Part shown: positions 1 through 6,003 of the stretch, piece by piece
How the letters are laid out: every line of letters starts with the position of its first letter
Position numbering within the stretch: the first letter of the stretch is position 1
Assembly: GCA_030633015.1 (NCBI GenBank)
Contig: DAOVTR010000111.1
Coordinates: 1 to 6,037, forward strand
Direction: 5' to 3'
Source of the DNA: Bdellovibrionales bacterium
GTDB lineage: Bacteria; Bdellovibrionota; Bacteriovoracia; Bacteriovoracales; Bacteriovoracaceae
DNA: 6,037 nucleotides
Translations under genes and position numbers: made by a program
Notes under the pieces: model-generated
Told to the model about the DNA's origin: nothing
Databases searched by the model: none
What the model saw: the letters and a program-made list of their open reading frames with translations, nothing else

Positions 1-212
1 CTCCAGAAATCACACAAATTAGATTTCAAAATCCAGCAATAAAAAACTATGCCCTTTTATTATGTGAACAAGAGTTAATATACTGCAAGTCAGTTGATCG
101 GTGCTGGCCTAACTATTCTCACTTAAACCTTGATATAAACATTCACTCTAAAAGAATTTCTGAACTTAAATCTACATTGAATAAACATAAAAAAGATTTT
201 AAGAAGATTTAA
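1..212 (+). CDS. C-terminal fragment of an unidentified protein (5' end outside window)
   Basis: An open frame enters from the left edge (first full codon at base 3) and ends with TAA at 210-212, giving 69 residues. I do not recognise the family. The fragment has three cysteines, in LLCEQE, IYCKS and DRCWPNY, and ends in a very basic lysine-rich tail (LNKHKKDFKKI), as many soluble proteins do. There is no membrane segment. The other two plus-strand frames close early in this stretch, at 20 and 42, which supports this frame. Its last 14 bases overlap the 3' end of the minus-strand radical SAM gene, so the two genes converge. It may belong to the same accessory locus as the radical SAM genes, but that is inference from proximity only. 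It could also be a chance open frame, though its clean length to the window edge and its ending exactly at the neighbour's end make a real gene more likely. Confidence 0.55.
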   Translation, partial: PEITQIRFQNPAIKNYALLLCEQELIYCKSVDRCWPNYSHLNLDINIHSKRISELKSTLNKHKKDFKKI

Positions 213-217
213 AATCT
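189..217 (-). terminator. Possible weak intrinsic terminator of the minus-strand radical SAM gene
   Basis: AGATTTTA (194-201) and TAAAATCT (210-217) form a perfect 8-bp inverted repeat with an 8-base loop. Read on the minus strand, the stem is followed directly by a run of five T (189-193). The stem has only one G-C pair, so it would be weak. It straddles the stop codons of both converging genes and could mark the end of transcription for the minus-strand gene. No T run follows on the plus strand. Confidence 0.35.
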
Positions 218-1224
218 AAACGAACATTTTTAAGTTTTTGAAGTTCGTCGTGGATTTGTTTAAACTCTTTATAGCCTGGATGGGCTGGTAAAAAGACTGC
301 TTCTTTTTCATAGTCCAAATCTGTCGCTTCCCAATAAGAATAGCGAGAGAAATGAATTGCAGTTGCATTAAGATCATTTGCTAACTTTATAAATTTTTTC
401 ATTGATCTATAGTTTTCTTTCCTTACAACGAACAAAAATCTAAACACAATAATATTTGACTTATCAATGTTTTTTGAAATATATTTTAAGTTTTCAATTA
501 ATATTTTCCAGGAGTTTCCTCTCACTTTTTTATAGGTCTCTTCATCACCAGCATCAATAGAAACGCTTAGTTCTTTAACAGGCTTTTCAAAAAAACTTAA
601 CTCCTTTAACATTTTAGGAGTTGCTAACACTCCGTTTGTCAAAATATTAATAAACTCTAATTTGGGATAACTCTTTTTTGTTAGCTCTTTAAATAAACTC
701 CTAAGCCAAGGGCTAAAAAAAACCTCTCCAGAACCAGAAATCTTTATTGCAATTAAAGTGCTTGCATATTTTTTTAAAAATCTTGTACATTGATCAATTA
801 CTTTCTGTTCTTCTTTCGTAACATTTACTATCATTTTGTTTCTGCACGTGGGGCATGAAAGGTTACATCTTTTATCTGAAGTTATTGCAATTGATGCTGG
901 CCCACACTCTAAATCACTTTCACCCATGAGAATTTTTTTTAAAACATGTGATGTTATAGGAGTTTCATTTAAAACGTTATCGACCTGAGATTTTAACTCT
1001 TCCATCGATAAAAGTGGAACATTACAAAGATGTCTATTACAAAGACTATAATCTCCCTTGAGTATCCTAGCTCTTAACTCTTGGGCCTGCTGACCATTAT
1101 AAAGATCTTTACCAGGGTCCAACTTAAAATACTCATCTGTTAACCAGAATCCACAACAAGGAATATAACTCTTAAGGTCTGTCAATTCGATTCTAGAAAA
1201 AGGATACGGACAAATTTTAACCAT
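199..1224 (-). CDS. Radical SAM protein with N-terminal twitch/SPASM-like cysteine domain
   Basis: This 341-residue protein should be a cytoplasmic radical S-adenosylmethionine enzyme that uses a reduced [4Fe-4S] cluster to make a 5'-deoxyadenosyl radical; the substrate is unknown. The core cluster motif is C120-x3-C124-x2-C127 (CNLSCPTC). It is followed by a variant SAM-binding motif GSGE (164-167), where most relatives have GGEP, by ILTNG (194-198), and by the VSIDAGDEETYKKVRG stretch (221-236) typical of SPASM-class enzymes. Before the core lies a separate cysteine set, C5, C23, C24, C62 and C67, in a CPYPF...CC...R-x-x-I-L-x-G...C-x4-C pattern. This resembles an auxiliary-cluster domain placed at the N-terminus. 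C107 and C146 are additional. The start at 1224 puts the conserved CP four residues in, as in the neighbouring paralogue-like gene; no clear ribosome site precedes it. It is divergent from that gene and overlaps the upstream fragment convergently at its 3' end. Confidence 0.9.
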   Translation of the reverse strand: MVKICPYPFSRIELTDLKSYIPCCGFWLTDEYFKLDPGKDLYNGQQAQELRARILKGDYSLCNRHLCNVPLLSMEELKSQVDNVLNETPITSHVLKKILMGESDLECGPASIAITSDKRCNLSCPTCRNKMIVNVTKEEQKVIDQCTRFLKKYASTLIAIKISGSGEVFFSPWLRSLFKELTKKSYPKLEFINILTNGVLATPKMLKELSFFEKPVKELSVSIDAGDEETYKKVRGNSWKILIENLKYISKNIDKSNIIVFRFLFVVRKENYRSMKKFIKLANDLNATAIHFSRYSYWEATDLDYEKEAVFLPAHPGYKEFKQIHDELQKLKNVRLDFKSS

Positions 1225-1244
1225 AACTATCGCTTTTTTATAAT
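1217..1244 (+). promoter_or_regulatory. Candidate promoter of the plus-strand radical SAM gene
   Basis: A perfect TATAAT -10 box lies at 1239-1244, with TTAACC (4 of 6 matches to TTGACA) at 1217-1222 and a 16-base spacer. Transcription would begin near 1251, leaving a leader of about 59 bases before ATG 1310. The -35 box overlaps the start codon of the divergent minus-strand gene. Confidence 0.5.
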
Positions 1245-1245
1245 A
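1240..1245 (-). promoter_or_regulatory. Candidate -10 box of the minus-strand radical SAM gene
   Basis: On the minus strand this reads TATTAT (5 of 6 matches to TATAAT), about 15 bases from ATG 1224. No convincing -35 box lies at the right distance. It is nearly the same DNA as the plus-strand -10 box, so the two promoters would compete for one site. Confidence 0.35.
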
Positions 1246-1309
1246 AATATGTAAAATGATACTCTAATTTTAAAACTTAATCCAGATGTTGTTAACAATA
1301 GATGTAATT

Positions 1310-2593
1310 ATGAATAATAAAATTTGTCCTCTACCTTGGAGTCACATATATATAAATGAAGCTGGTCTGTTTTATACCTGTTGTTTTACACACGATGGAA
1401 AAAGTTATTTTAAAGATAATGATGATAATGCCATTTCTGCAAATGATGACAATGCACTAACAAATGCCTGGAATTCTAACCATTTGAAAAATGTAAGAAA
1501 AAAATTTTTAACGGGAAACTTTCCTCCCGAGTGTAAATCGTGCAAAGAAAAAGAACTTTTAGGTATTACATCTCAACGTCAATTTGTTTTAAAAAACTAT
1601 TCCTATCTTATTCCAGAAATTATAGAAAAGACAAAACCTGATGGATCATACGAACTAAATCTCTTATCTCTTGATTTGAGACTTGGGAATTTATGTAACC
1701 TTGCCTGTAGAATGTGTAGCCCCTTGGCCACTAAACTAATTATTCCCGAGTATAAAAAACTTGTTAAAAACGAAGGTTTTAGAAATCTTTATACGAAAAA
1801 AAACCATGATTTAACATATAAAGCTCAACAACAAAATTTTTGGTACGAAAATGAAAAGTTTTGGACATATTTATCTGAAAATATTAAAAACATCAAGTCT
1901 GTCCACCTTGCAGGAGGAGAACCATTTATAAACAAGTATGGAATAGCCTTTGTAGAAACATTATCCAACCTTAAACATTCTAATGATATCACTTTAACCT
2001 TCAACACTAATTTAACTGTTATTCCAAAAGAATTTTATAAAACACTTCCTAAAATTGGAAAAAATATTATTACTGTTTCACTTGATGGTTGTGATAAAAT
2101 TAACGATTATATTAGATATCCATCTAAATGGAAAAACATTGTTAAAAATTTAAAAACACTTGAAAAAGATTGGGAAAAACTTAATATTGAAGCTGGTATT
2201 ATTCATGCAGTTTATCAAGCTTATAATGTCATAAATATTGTTGATCTTTTTGAATTTGTTTTAACTTTAAATAAATTTTATCCTTATCCTGTTTTAGATC
2301 TTGTGCAATCGAACAAGGCTTTAGATGTACGTGTTTTGCCTGAAAATATAAAAAAAATAGCAACAGAAAAACTCTCAAAATATTTACTAGAAATGATTTA
2401 TAGTCAACCTCGAGAACCAATAAGCTATTATCATGATCTTAGAAACCAAATAAAATCAATGATAACTTTCATTAATTCCGAAGATTTATCTGAACATTTG
2501 CCCGTTTTTATTCACATGACAAAAGTTTTTGACGAACACAGAAACCAAAAAATTCTTGATTATATCCCTGAGTTTAAAACAATTTTTGATTAA
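1310..2593 (+). CDS. Twitch-domain radical SAM protein (N-terminal auxiliary cluster)
   Basis: This is a 427-residue soluble radical SAM enzyme matching what I know of the family with an N-terminal twitch domain. Numbered from the ATG at 1310, the N-terminal domain shows CPLPW (C6), a CC pair (C24, C25), the motif AWNSN...VRKKFLTG, then C75-x2-C78 and a GITSQR segment. These four or five cysteines would hold one auxiliary [4Fe-4S] cluster. The radical SAM core follows with C129-x3-C133-x2-C136 (CNLACRMC), the SAM motif GGEP (202-205), FNTNLT (231-236) and VSLDG (256-260). The C-terminal third has no cysteines and no recognised domain. The frame is open upstream to an ATG at 1286, which would add eight residues. 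I prefer 1310 because the conserved Cys then sits at position 6, matching position 5 in the divergent neighbour; neither start has a strong ribosome site. The stop overlaps the ruvB stop by four bases on the opposite strand. The substrate is unknown. Confidence 0.93.
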   Translation: MNNKICPLPWSHIYINEAGLFYTCCFTHDGKSYFKDNDDNAISANDDNALTNAWNSNHLKNVRKKFLTGNFPPECKSCKEKELLGITSQRQFVLKNYSYLIPEIIEKTKPDGSYELNLLSLDLRLGNLCNLACRMCSPLATKLIIPEYKKLVKNEGFRNLYTKKNHDLTYKAQQQNFWYENEKFWTYLSENIKNIKSVHLAGGEPFINKYGIAFVETLSNLKHSNDITLTFNTNLTVIPKEFYKTLPKIGKNIITVSLDGCDKINDYIRYPSKWKNIVKNLKTLEKDWEKLNIEAGIIHAVYQAYNVINIVDLFEFVLTLNKFYPYPVLDLVQSNKALDVRVLPENIKKIATEKLSKYLLEMIYSQPREPISYYHDLRNQIKSMITFINSEDLSEHLPVFIHMTKVFDEHRNQKILDYIPEFKTIFD

Positions 2594-3594
2594 TTTTTTA
2601 AAATATGATCTTGGGCCATCTGCGAAATTACCCTGCCTCTTGATGTTCTTAAAAGAAATCCCTCTTTCAAAAGATATGGTTCATAAACATCTTCAATTGT
2701 TGATCGCTCTTCTGAAAGGGTTGCACATAGTGCCTCTATTCCAACTGGCCCTCCGCCATAAAAATCTTTAATTACAGATAATATTTTTCTATCCATTCTA
2801 TCAAGACCTAGCTCATCAATATCCATTAATTTTAGAGATTCATTAACCTCTAACTCTGAAATAGACGTCACCCCTCTAACAAGGGCAAAGTCACGCACTC
2901 TTCGCAAAATTCTATTAGCAATTCGAGGAGTCCCTCTTGCGCACCCTGAGATTTTTTCTCTTGCACCTTCTGAAATAATCAATTCCATTTTTTTTGAATT
3001 ATTTAAAACAATTTTCATTAGCTGTTCAATATTATAAAAATCAAAATGAAGGTGGGCCATAAATCGATCACGAAGTGGATTTGATAAAAGGCCTGATCTC
3101 GTTGTCGCTCCAATCAAAGTAAATGGAGGAAGGTCAATTTGCATTGTTCTGGCCGATGGCCCCTGTCCTATAACAATATCAAGTCTATAATCTTCCATTG
3201 CTGAATATAAAATTTCTTCAACAGAAATATGCATGCGATGAATTTCATCAATAAAGAGAACATCTCTAGGAGAAAGATTTGTTAAAATCGCAGCAATATC
3301 TCCCTTTTTTTCTATGGCAGGCCCAGAGATAATATGTAATTCAGTTCCCAACGCCTTTGAAATAATCATGGCCAGAGAAGTCTTTCCAAGTCCTGGTGGG
3401 CCAGACAATAAAGCATGGTCCATTGCCTGCTTTCTAATTGTTGCAGACTTGACCATAATGTTAATATTTTCAACAATTTTATCCTGCCCAATATATTCAT
3501 CAAAACTTCGAGGCCGTAGTAAAACTTCTTGAGAATATTCTACTTCTCCTGTTTGTGGTGATAATACTCTGTCGTCTAAATTATCATTTTCCAT
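2590..3594 (-). CDS. ruvB: Holliday junction branch migration ATPase RuvB
   Basis: This 334-residue protein is a full-length RuvB, the hexameric AAA+ motor that with RuvA drives branch migration of Holliday junctions during recombination and repair. The N-terminus carries the family signature LRPRSFDEYIGQ (26-37). Walker A is GPPGLGKT (65-72), Walker B is VLFIDEIH (112-119), and sensor 1 is the GATTRSG segment (162-168). The NPLRDRF box (172-178) holds the arginine finger, and sensor 2 is GTPRIANR (221-228). The C-terminal winged-helix domain, which contacts DNA, includes GFLLRTSRGR (312-321). All catalytic residues I can check are present. The gene abuts ruvA with no gap (TAA then ATG), with an AAAAGAG ribosome site at 3601-3607 inside ruvA, indicating coupled translation. 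It is the last gene of the ruvC-ruvA-ruvB operon and meets the radical SAM gene tail to tail. Confidence 0.98.
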   Translation of the reverse strand: MENDNLDDRVLSPQTGEVEYSQEVLLRPRSFDEYIGQDKIVENINIMVKSATIRKQAMDHALLSGPPGLGKTSLAMIISKALGTELHIISGPAIEKKGDIAAILTNLSPRDVLFIDEIHRMHISVEEILYSAMEDYRLDIVIGQGPSARTMQIDLPPFTLIGATTRSGLLSNPLRDRFMAHLHFDFYNIEQLMKIVLNNSKKMELIISEGAREKISGCARGTPRIANRILRRVRDFALVRGVTSISELEVNESLKLMDIDELGLDRMDRKILSVIKDFYGGGPVGIEALCATLSEERSTIEDVYEPYLLKEGFLLRTSRGRVISQMAQDHILKN

Positions 3595-4251
3595 TTAAAT
3601 CTCTTTTAACAATAAATGAACCAGCTGCTCTGGCTTTGAAATAACATTTTCACAAGCAAGCTTATGGGCCAAAGGAATAATTTGTTCTTCTTTAAAACCA
3701 AGTTCTTTACATGCCATCATGGCCTCTTCAATCATATTTTGATTCGGAAGTGACTGTGAATTTTTTTGTATTAAATCTAAATTGGTACCATTTTTTTTAT
3801 CTTGTAAGCCTGCCTCTAGCTCTTTATTGGTAACATTGTAAATTTCAGAATAAATCTTTATCTTATCAATTTTAGAAGAAAGATCTAAAATCATTTGTGC
3901 TGCTGCCTTGGGACCAACTCCTGGCGCTTGTGTAAGAAGCTTTTTATTATCTAATTTCAACGCGGTATATATTTGTTGGACCCCTAAATTTAATATAAGT
4001 GAGTATGCTGATTTAGGGCCGATTCCCTTTACGCTCGTCAACAACTCAAAAAGTTTTTTATCTTTTAAAGAATTAAAACCATACAGATCCTCAGATGCCT
4101 CCTTAATAACATGAGAAATATAAAGACCAGAAATTTCGCCTTCGGCCAAAATATTACTATAATAAATTTGATAGCCTATTCCAGAACTTGTCAGAATAAT
4201 AACTTCACTACCATCACTAAACAGTATTTCGCCTCTTATAAAACTAATCAT
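3595..4251 (-). CDS. ruvA: Holliday junction DNA-binding protein RuvA
   Basis: This 218-residue protein is RuvA, the tetrameric protein that clamps the four-way junction flat and loads RuvB. Domain I is an OB fold (about 1-62) beginning MISFIRGEI and ending in LYGF (56-59). Domain II has two helix-hairpin-helix motifs, VKGIGPK (74-80) and APGVGPK (109-115), which grip the DNA backbone. A long polar linker (about 130-170) leads to domain III (about 172-218), the flexible RuvB-binding tail. The protein is slightly longer than the 203-residue E. coli form, the extra length lying mostly in the linker. In the acidic pin region, where E. coli has Glu55-Asp56, my alignment by eye gives Glu51-Ala52. 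The start codon overlaps the ruvC stop as ATGA, with a GGAAAGAG ribosome site inside ruvC, so translation is probably coupled. Confidence 0.96.
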   Translation of the reverse strand: MISFIRGEILFSDGSEVIILTSSGIGYQIYYSNILAEGEISGLYISHVIKEASEDLYGFNSLKDKKLFELLTSVKGIGPKSAYSLILNLGVQQIYTALKLDNKKLLTQAPGVGPKAAAQMILDLSSKIDKIKIYSEIYNVTNKELEAGLQDKKNGTNLDLIQKNSQSLPNQNMIEEAMMACKELGFKEEQIIPLAHKLACENVISKPEQLVHLLLKEI

Positions 4252-4787
4252 TTCACTACTCTTTCCAAATGCTTTAAACGATTCGGTCTTCTTTTTAATT
4301 GCTTATCACTTTTAACACTACCCCGATTAAGACTATGACAAATTGCAATGGCCAAAGCATCGGCTTCATCTGCACTTTTAAAACTCTTTCCTGGAAATAT
4401 TATTGAAAGTCCTTTTTGGATGTTCTCTTTAGAAGCATGCCCATGACCAACGACCGATGATTTAACTAAATTAGGAGAATATTCAAAGACTTTCCTCTCA
4501 TGCTTTTTCATAAAGGCTGCAATCATTGCTCCACGTGCTTGCGCTAATTTGGCAAGAGAAGTAACACTTTTAACGTAAATAAGGGATTCAATGGAAATTT
4601 CATCTGGTTTATATATACCAACTAATTCAATGCATGAATTATAAATAGTTCCAAGACGATCAACAAAATCTAATTTAGAATCATACTTCATTGTTCCAGA
4701 AGCTAAAAATTTAATTTTTCTACCTTCGGCCTCAATTACTCCAAAACCTGCTTGTCTCGATCCTGGATCCACTCCTAAAATAATCAT
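4248..4787 (-). CDS. ruvC: Holliday junction resolvase RuvC
   Basis: This 179-residue protein is RuvC, the dimeric Mg-dependent endonuclease that resolves Holliday junctions with paired nicks. Numbered from the ATG at 4787, the acidic catalytic residues are D7 (GVDPGSR), E67 (ISIES), and D140 and D143 (ADEADALAIA). The LAKLAQARGA segment (about 79-88) and VVGHGHASK (112-120) are also family signatures. D7 falls exactly where E. coli RuvC has it. A second in-frame ATG six bases upstream, at 4793, would add two residues. I prefer 4787 because the AGGG ribosome site at 4795-4798 is then seven bases away instead of one. The basic tail after about residue 155 (RGSVKSDKQLKRRPNRLK) is probably flexible. 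It is the first gene of the ruvC-ruvA-ruvB operon, with its own promoter just upstream. The yebC gene that precedes ruvC in many bacteria is absent here. Confidence 0.97.
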   Translation of the reverse strand: MIILGVDPGSRQAGFGVIEAEGRKIKFLASGTMKYDSKLDFVDRLGTIYNSCIELVGIYKPDEISIESLIYVKSVTSLAKLAQARGAMIAAFMKKHERKVFEYSPNLVKSSVVGHGHASKENIQKGLSIIFPGKSFKSADEADALAIAICHSLNRGSVKSDKQLKRRPNRLKHLERVVK

Positions 4788-4794
4788 AACCATT

Positions 4795-4798
4795 CCCT
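4795..4798 (-). promoter_or_regulatory. Ribosome-binding site that decides the ruvC start
   Basis: On the minus strand this reads AGGG. It is seven bases before ATG 4787 but only one base before ATG 4793, which favours the shorter RuvC. Confidence 0.65.
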
Positions 4799-4809
4799 GT
4801 TACGTGCGT

Positions 4810-4838
4810 AGTATAACTTGAAGGCTGCACCTCGTCCA
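4810..4838 (-). promoter_or_regulatory. Candidate promoter of the ruvCAB operon
   Basis: The minus strand carries TATACT (5 of 6 matches) at 4810-4815 and TGGACG (4 of 6 to TTGACA) at 4833-4838, with a 17-base spacer. Transcription would start near 4803, giving a short leader of about 16 bases that contains the ribosome site. The near-palindrome TACGTGCGTA (4801-4810) covers the expected start point and could be an operator. Confidence 0.55.
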
Positions 4839-4860
4839 CAATTGACTCTTGATAAAATCT

Positions 4861-4889
4861 TTTACAAAAAAGAATAAAAAGCATATAGT
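4861..4889 (+). promoter_or_regulatory. Candidate promoter of the glycine-cleavage operon
   Basis: TTTACA (5 of 6 matches to TTGACA) at 4861-4866 and TATAGT (5 of 6 to TATAAT) at 4884-4889 are separated by the ideal 17 bases. Transcription would begin near 4896, about 30 bases before the GTG start of gcvT. This leader is too short for a glycine riboswitch, and I see no riboswitch core here. Confidence 0.65.
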
Positions 4890-4913
4890 CCAAAAACAAA
4901 TCATATATTTCAA

Positions 4914-4918
4914 AGGAG
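4914..4918 (+). promoter_or_regulatory. Ribosome-binding site that fixes the gcvT GTG start
   Basis: AGGAG lies eight bases before GTG 4927, an ideal distance. The upstream in-frame TTG at 4849 has no such site and lies before the likely promoter. Confidence 0.85.
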
Positions 4919-4926
4919 TTGTAGCG

Positions 4927-6003
4927 GTGGAACTTCGAAAAACTTCACTACATTCTAGACATTTAAAATTGAATGCAAAAATGGTACCTTTTGCTGAATT
5001 TGATATGCCTTTGCAATATTCTACTGCCAAACAAGAAGTTTTTGCTGTAAGAAACAACTGTGGAATGTTTGATGTCAGTCATATGGGTGAGTTTTTTGTA
5101 GAAGGGCCTGATGCTGAAAAATTTATAGATCATATAATTACAAACGACTTTATAAATGCAGGGCCTCTAAAAGCTGTTTATTCACCTATATGCAGAGAAG
5201 ATGGCACTATTGTTGATGATGCCATCTCTTATAAAGTTGACAATAATAAAGTTTTAATCTGTGTTAATGCTGCAAATACTCAAAAAGATTGGGACTGGCT
5301 TAATTCACATATAAATAATTTCAACTGTTCCTTAACAGATCGATCTGCTGAGTACTCTCTTATTGCTGTACAGGGCCCTGAGACTGAAGAAATATTTAAA
5401 CAACTTGAACTCCTACCTAATGATGATTTTTCTTATTACAGCGTAAAAACTATACAACGCGCTCAATCTGAAATAATTATTTCAAGAACTGGCTATACGG
5501 GAGAAGATGGTTTTGAAGTTTTTTGTGACCACAACATGGCACAAACACTATGGGACAAATTATTAGAAAAAAAAGTCACTCCATGTGGTCTTGTTTCTCG
5601 TGACATACTAAGATTGGAAGTCTGTTTCCCACTATATGGTAATGAACTAAAAAATAACTTAACACCGCTTGATAGTGGTCTCAAATGGACCTTAAAATTT
5701 AATAAGCCTAATTTTATTGGTAAAGCATACTTAGAAAATTATAAACCTCAATATAGATTAATTAAACTTTCAATAGAAAAAGGAATTCCTCGCGAAGGAT
5801 ATGAAATTTCAAACAGTGATGATATTATCATTGGTCATATTGCATCAGGAACAATGTCATTAACTCAGAGCAAAGGAATTGCTACTGCACTTATAAAAAA
5901 AGATCAATTTCCAAAAAATAAAATATTTTTTATAAAAATTCGCGAGAAACAAATACAAGCTTTTTATCACACAAAACCGTTTGTAATAGGGGGACATAAA
6001 TAA
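4927..6003 (+). CDS. gcvT: Glycine cleavage system aminomethyltransferase (T protein) GcvT
   Basis: This 358-residue protein is GcvT, the T protein of the glycine cleavage system. It releases ammonia from the aminomethyl-lipoyl arm of GcvH and passes the one-carbon unit to tetrahydrofolate, forming 5,10-methylene-tetrahydrofolate in the cytoplasm. Its length is close to the 364-residue E. coli protein. Family signatures include FAEFDMPLQY (22-31), GMFDVSHMGE (46-55) and EDGTIVDD (91-98, containing the catalytic aspartate). ISRTGYTGEDGFEV (185-198) and GLVSRDILRLE (221-231) followed by PLYGNEL (235-241) contribute to the folate and product site. Near the C-terminus are IGHIASGTMS (302-311) and TKPFV (349-353). 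The frame is open upstream to TTG 4849, but I chose GTG 4927 for its ribosome site, the promoter position and the usual N-terminus. It is followed with a one-base overlap by gcvH, and is divergent from ruvC. Confidence 0.97.
   Translation: MELRKTSLHSRHLKLNAKMVPFAEFDMPLQYSTAKQEVFAVRNNCGMFDVSHMGEFFVEGPDAEKFIDHIITNDFINAGPLKAVYSPICREDGTIVDDAISYKVDNNKVLICVNAANTQKDWDWLNSHINNFNCSLTDRSAEYSLIAVQGPETEEIFKQLELLPNDDFSYYSVKTIQRAQSEIIISRTGYTGEDGFEVFCDHNMAQTLWDKLLEKKVTPCGLVSRDILRLEVCFPLYGNELKNNLTPLDSGLKWTLKFNKPNFIGKAYLENYKPQYRLIKLSIEKGIPREGYEISNSDDIIIGHIASGTMSLTQSKGIATALIKKDQFPKNKIFFIKIREKQIQAFYHTKPFVIGGHK
5988..5994 (+). promoter_or_regulatory. Ribosome-binding site of gcvH inside gcvT
   Basis: AGGGGGA lies within the last codons of gcvT, eight bases before ATG 6003. 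It is one of the strongest ribosome sites in the window and supports independent or coupled translation of gcvH. Confidence 0.75.

Larger units (their letters stand above)
1208..1329. repeat. 11-bp inverted repeat at the start codons of the two radical SAM genes
   Basis: GGACAAATTTT (1208-1218) is repeated in inverted form as AAAATTTGTCC (1319-1329). Each copy encodes the shared Lys-Ile-Cys-Pro residues near the N-terminus of the two divergent radical SAM proteins. The simplest reading is conserved protein sequence written with the same AT-rich codons. It also fits descent of both N-terminal domains from a common ancestor. Confidence 0.5.

Noticed and set aside
1825..2420. Minus-strand open frames of about 60 codons inside the plus-strand radical SAM gene
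   Set aside because: They are antisense shadows in AT-rich sequence; the hydrophobic look of one comes from reversed Lys/Asn codons.
2573..2602. TTTAAAA ... TTTTAAA inverted repeat as a bidirectional terminator
   Set aside because: The stem is all A-T with a 16-base loop, which is expected by chance in this composition and too weak to terminate.
2529..2771. Plus-strand open frame of 80 codons across the end of the radical SAM gene and ruvB
   Set aside because: It lies antisense to the conserved ruvB C-terminal domain, has no ribosome site and resembles no family.
3314..3532. Plus-strand open frame opposite ruvB
   Set aside because: It mirrors the Walker A to N-terminal region of ruvB in another frame and reads as a shadow.
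3908..4338. Two plus-strand open frames opposite ruvA and ruvC
   Set aside because: Both are antisense to well-conserved genes and show no start signals of their own.
4788..4926. Glycine riboswitch upstream of gcvT
   Set aside because: Considered because gcvT operons often carry one. The predicted leader is only about 30 bases and no aptamer-like paired GG/CC core is visible.
4800..5057. Minus-strand open frame covering the divergent promoter region and the gcvT start
   Set aside because: It runs through the predicted promoters and the conserved GcvT N-terminus on the opposite strand, and ends beside ruvC with no family match.
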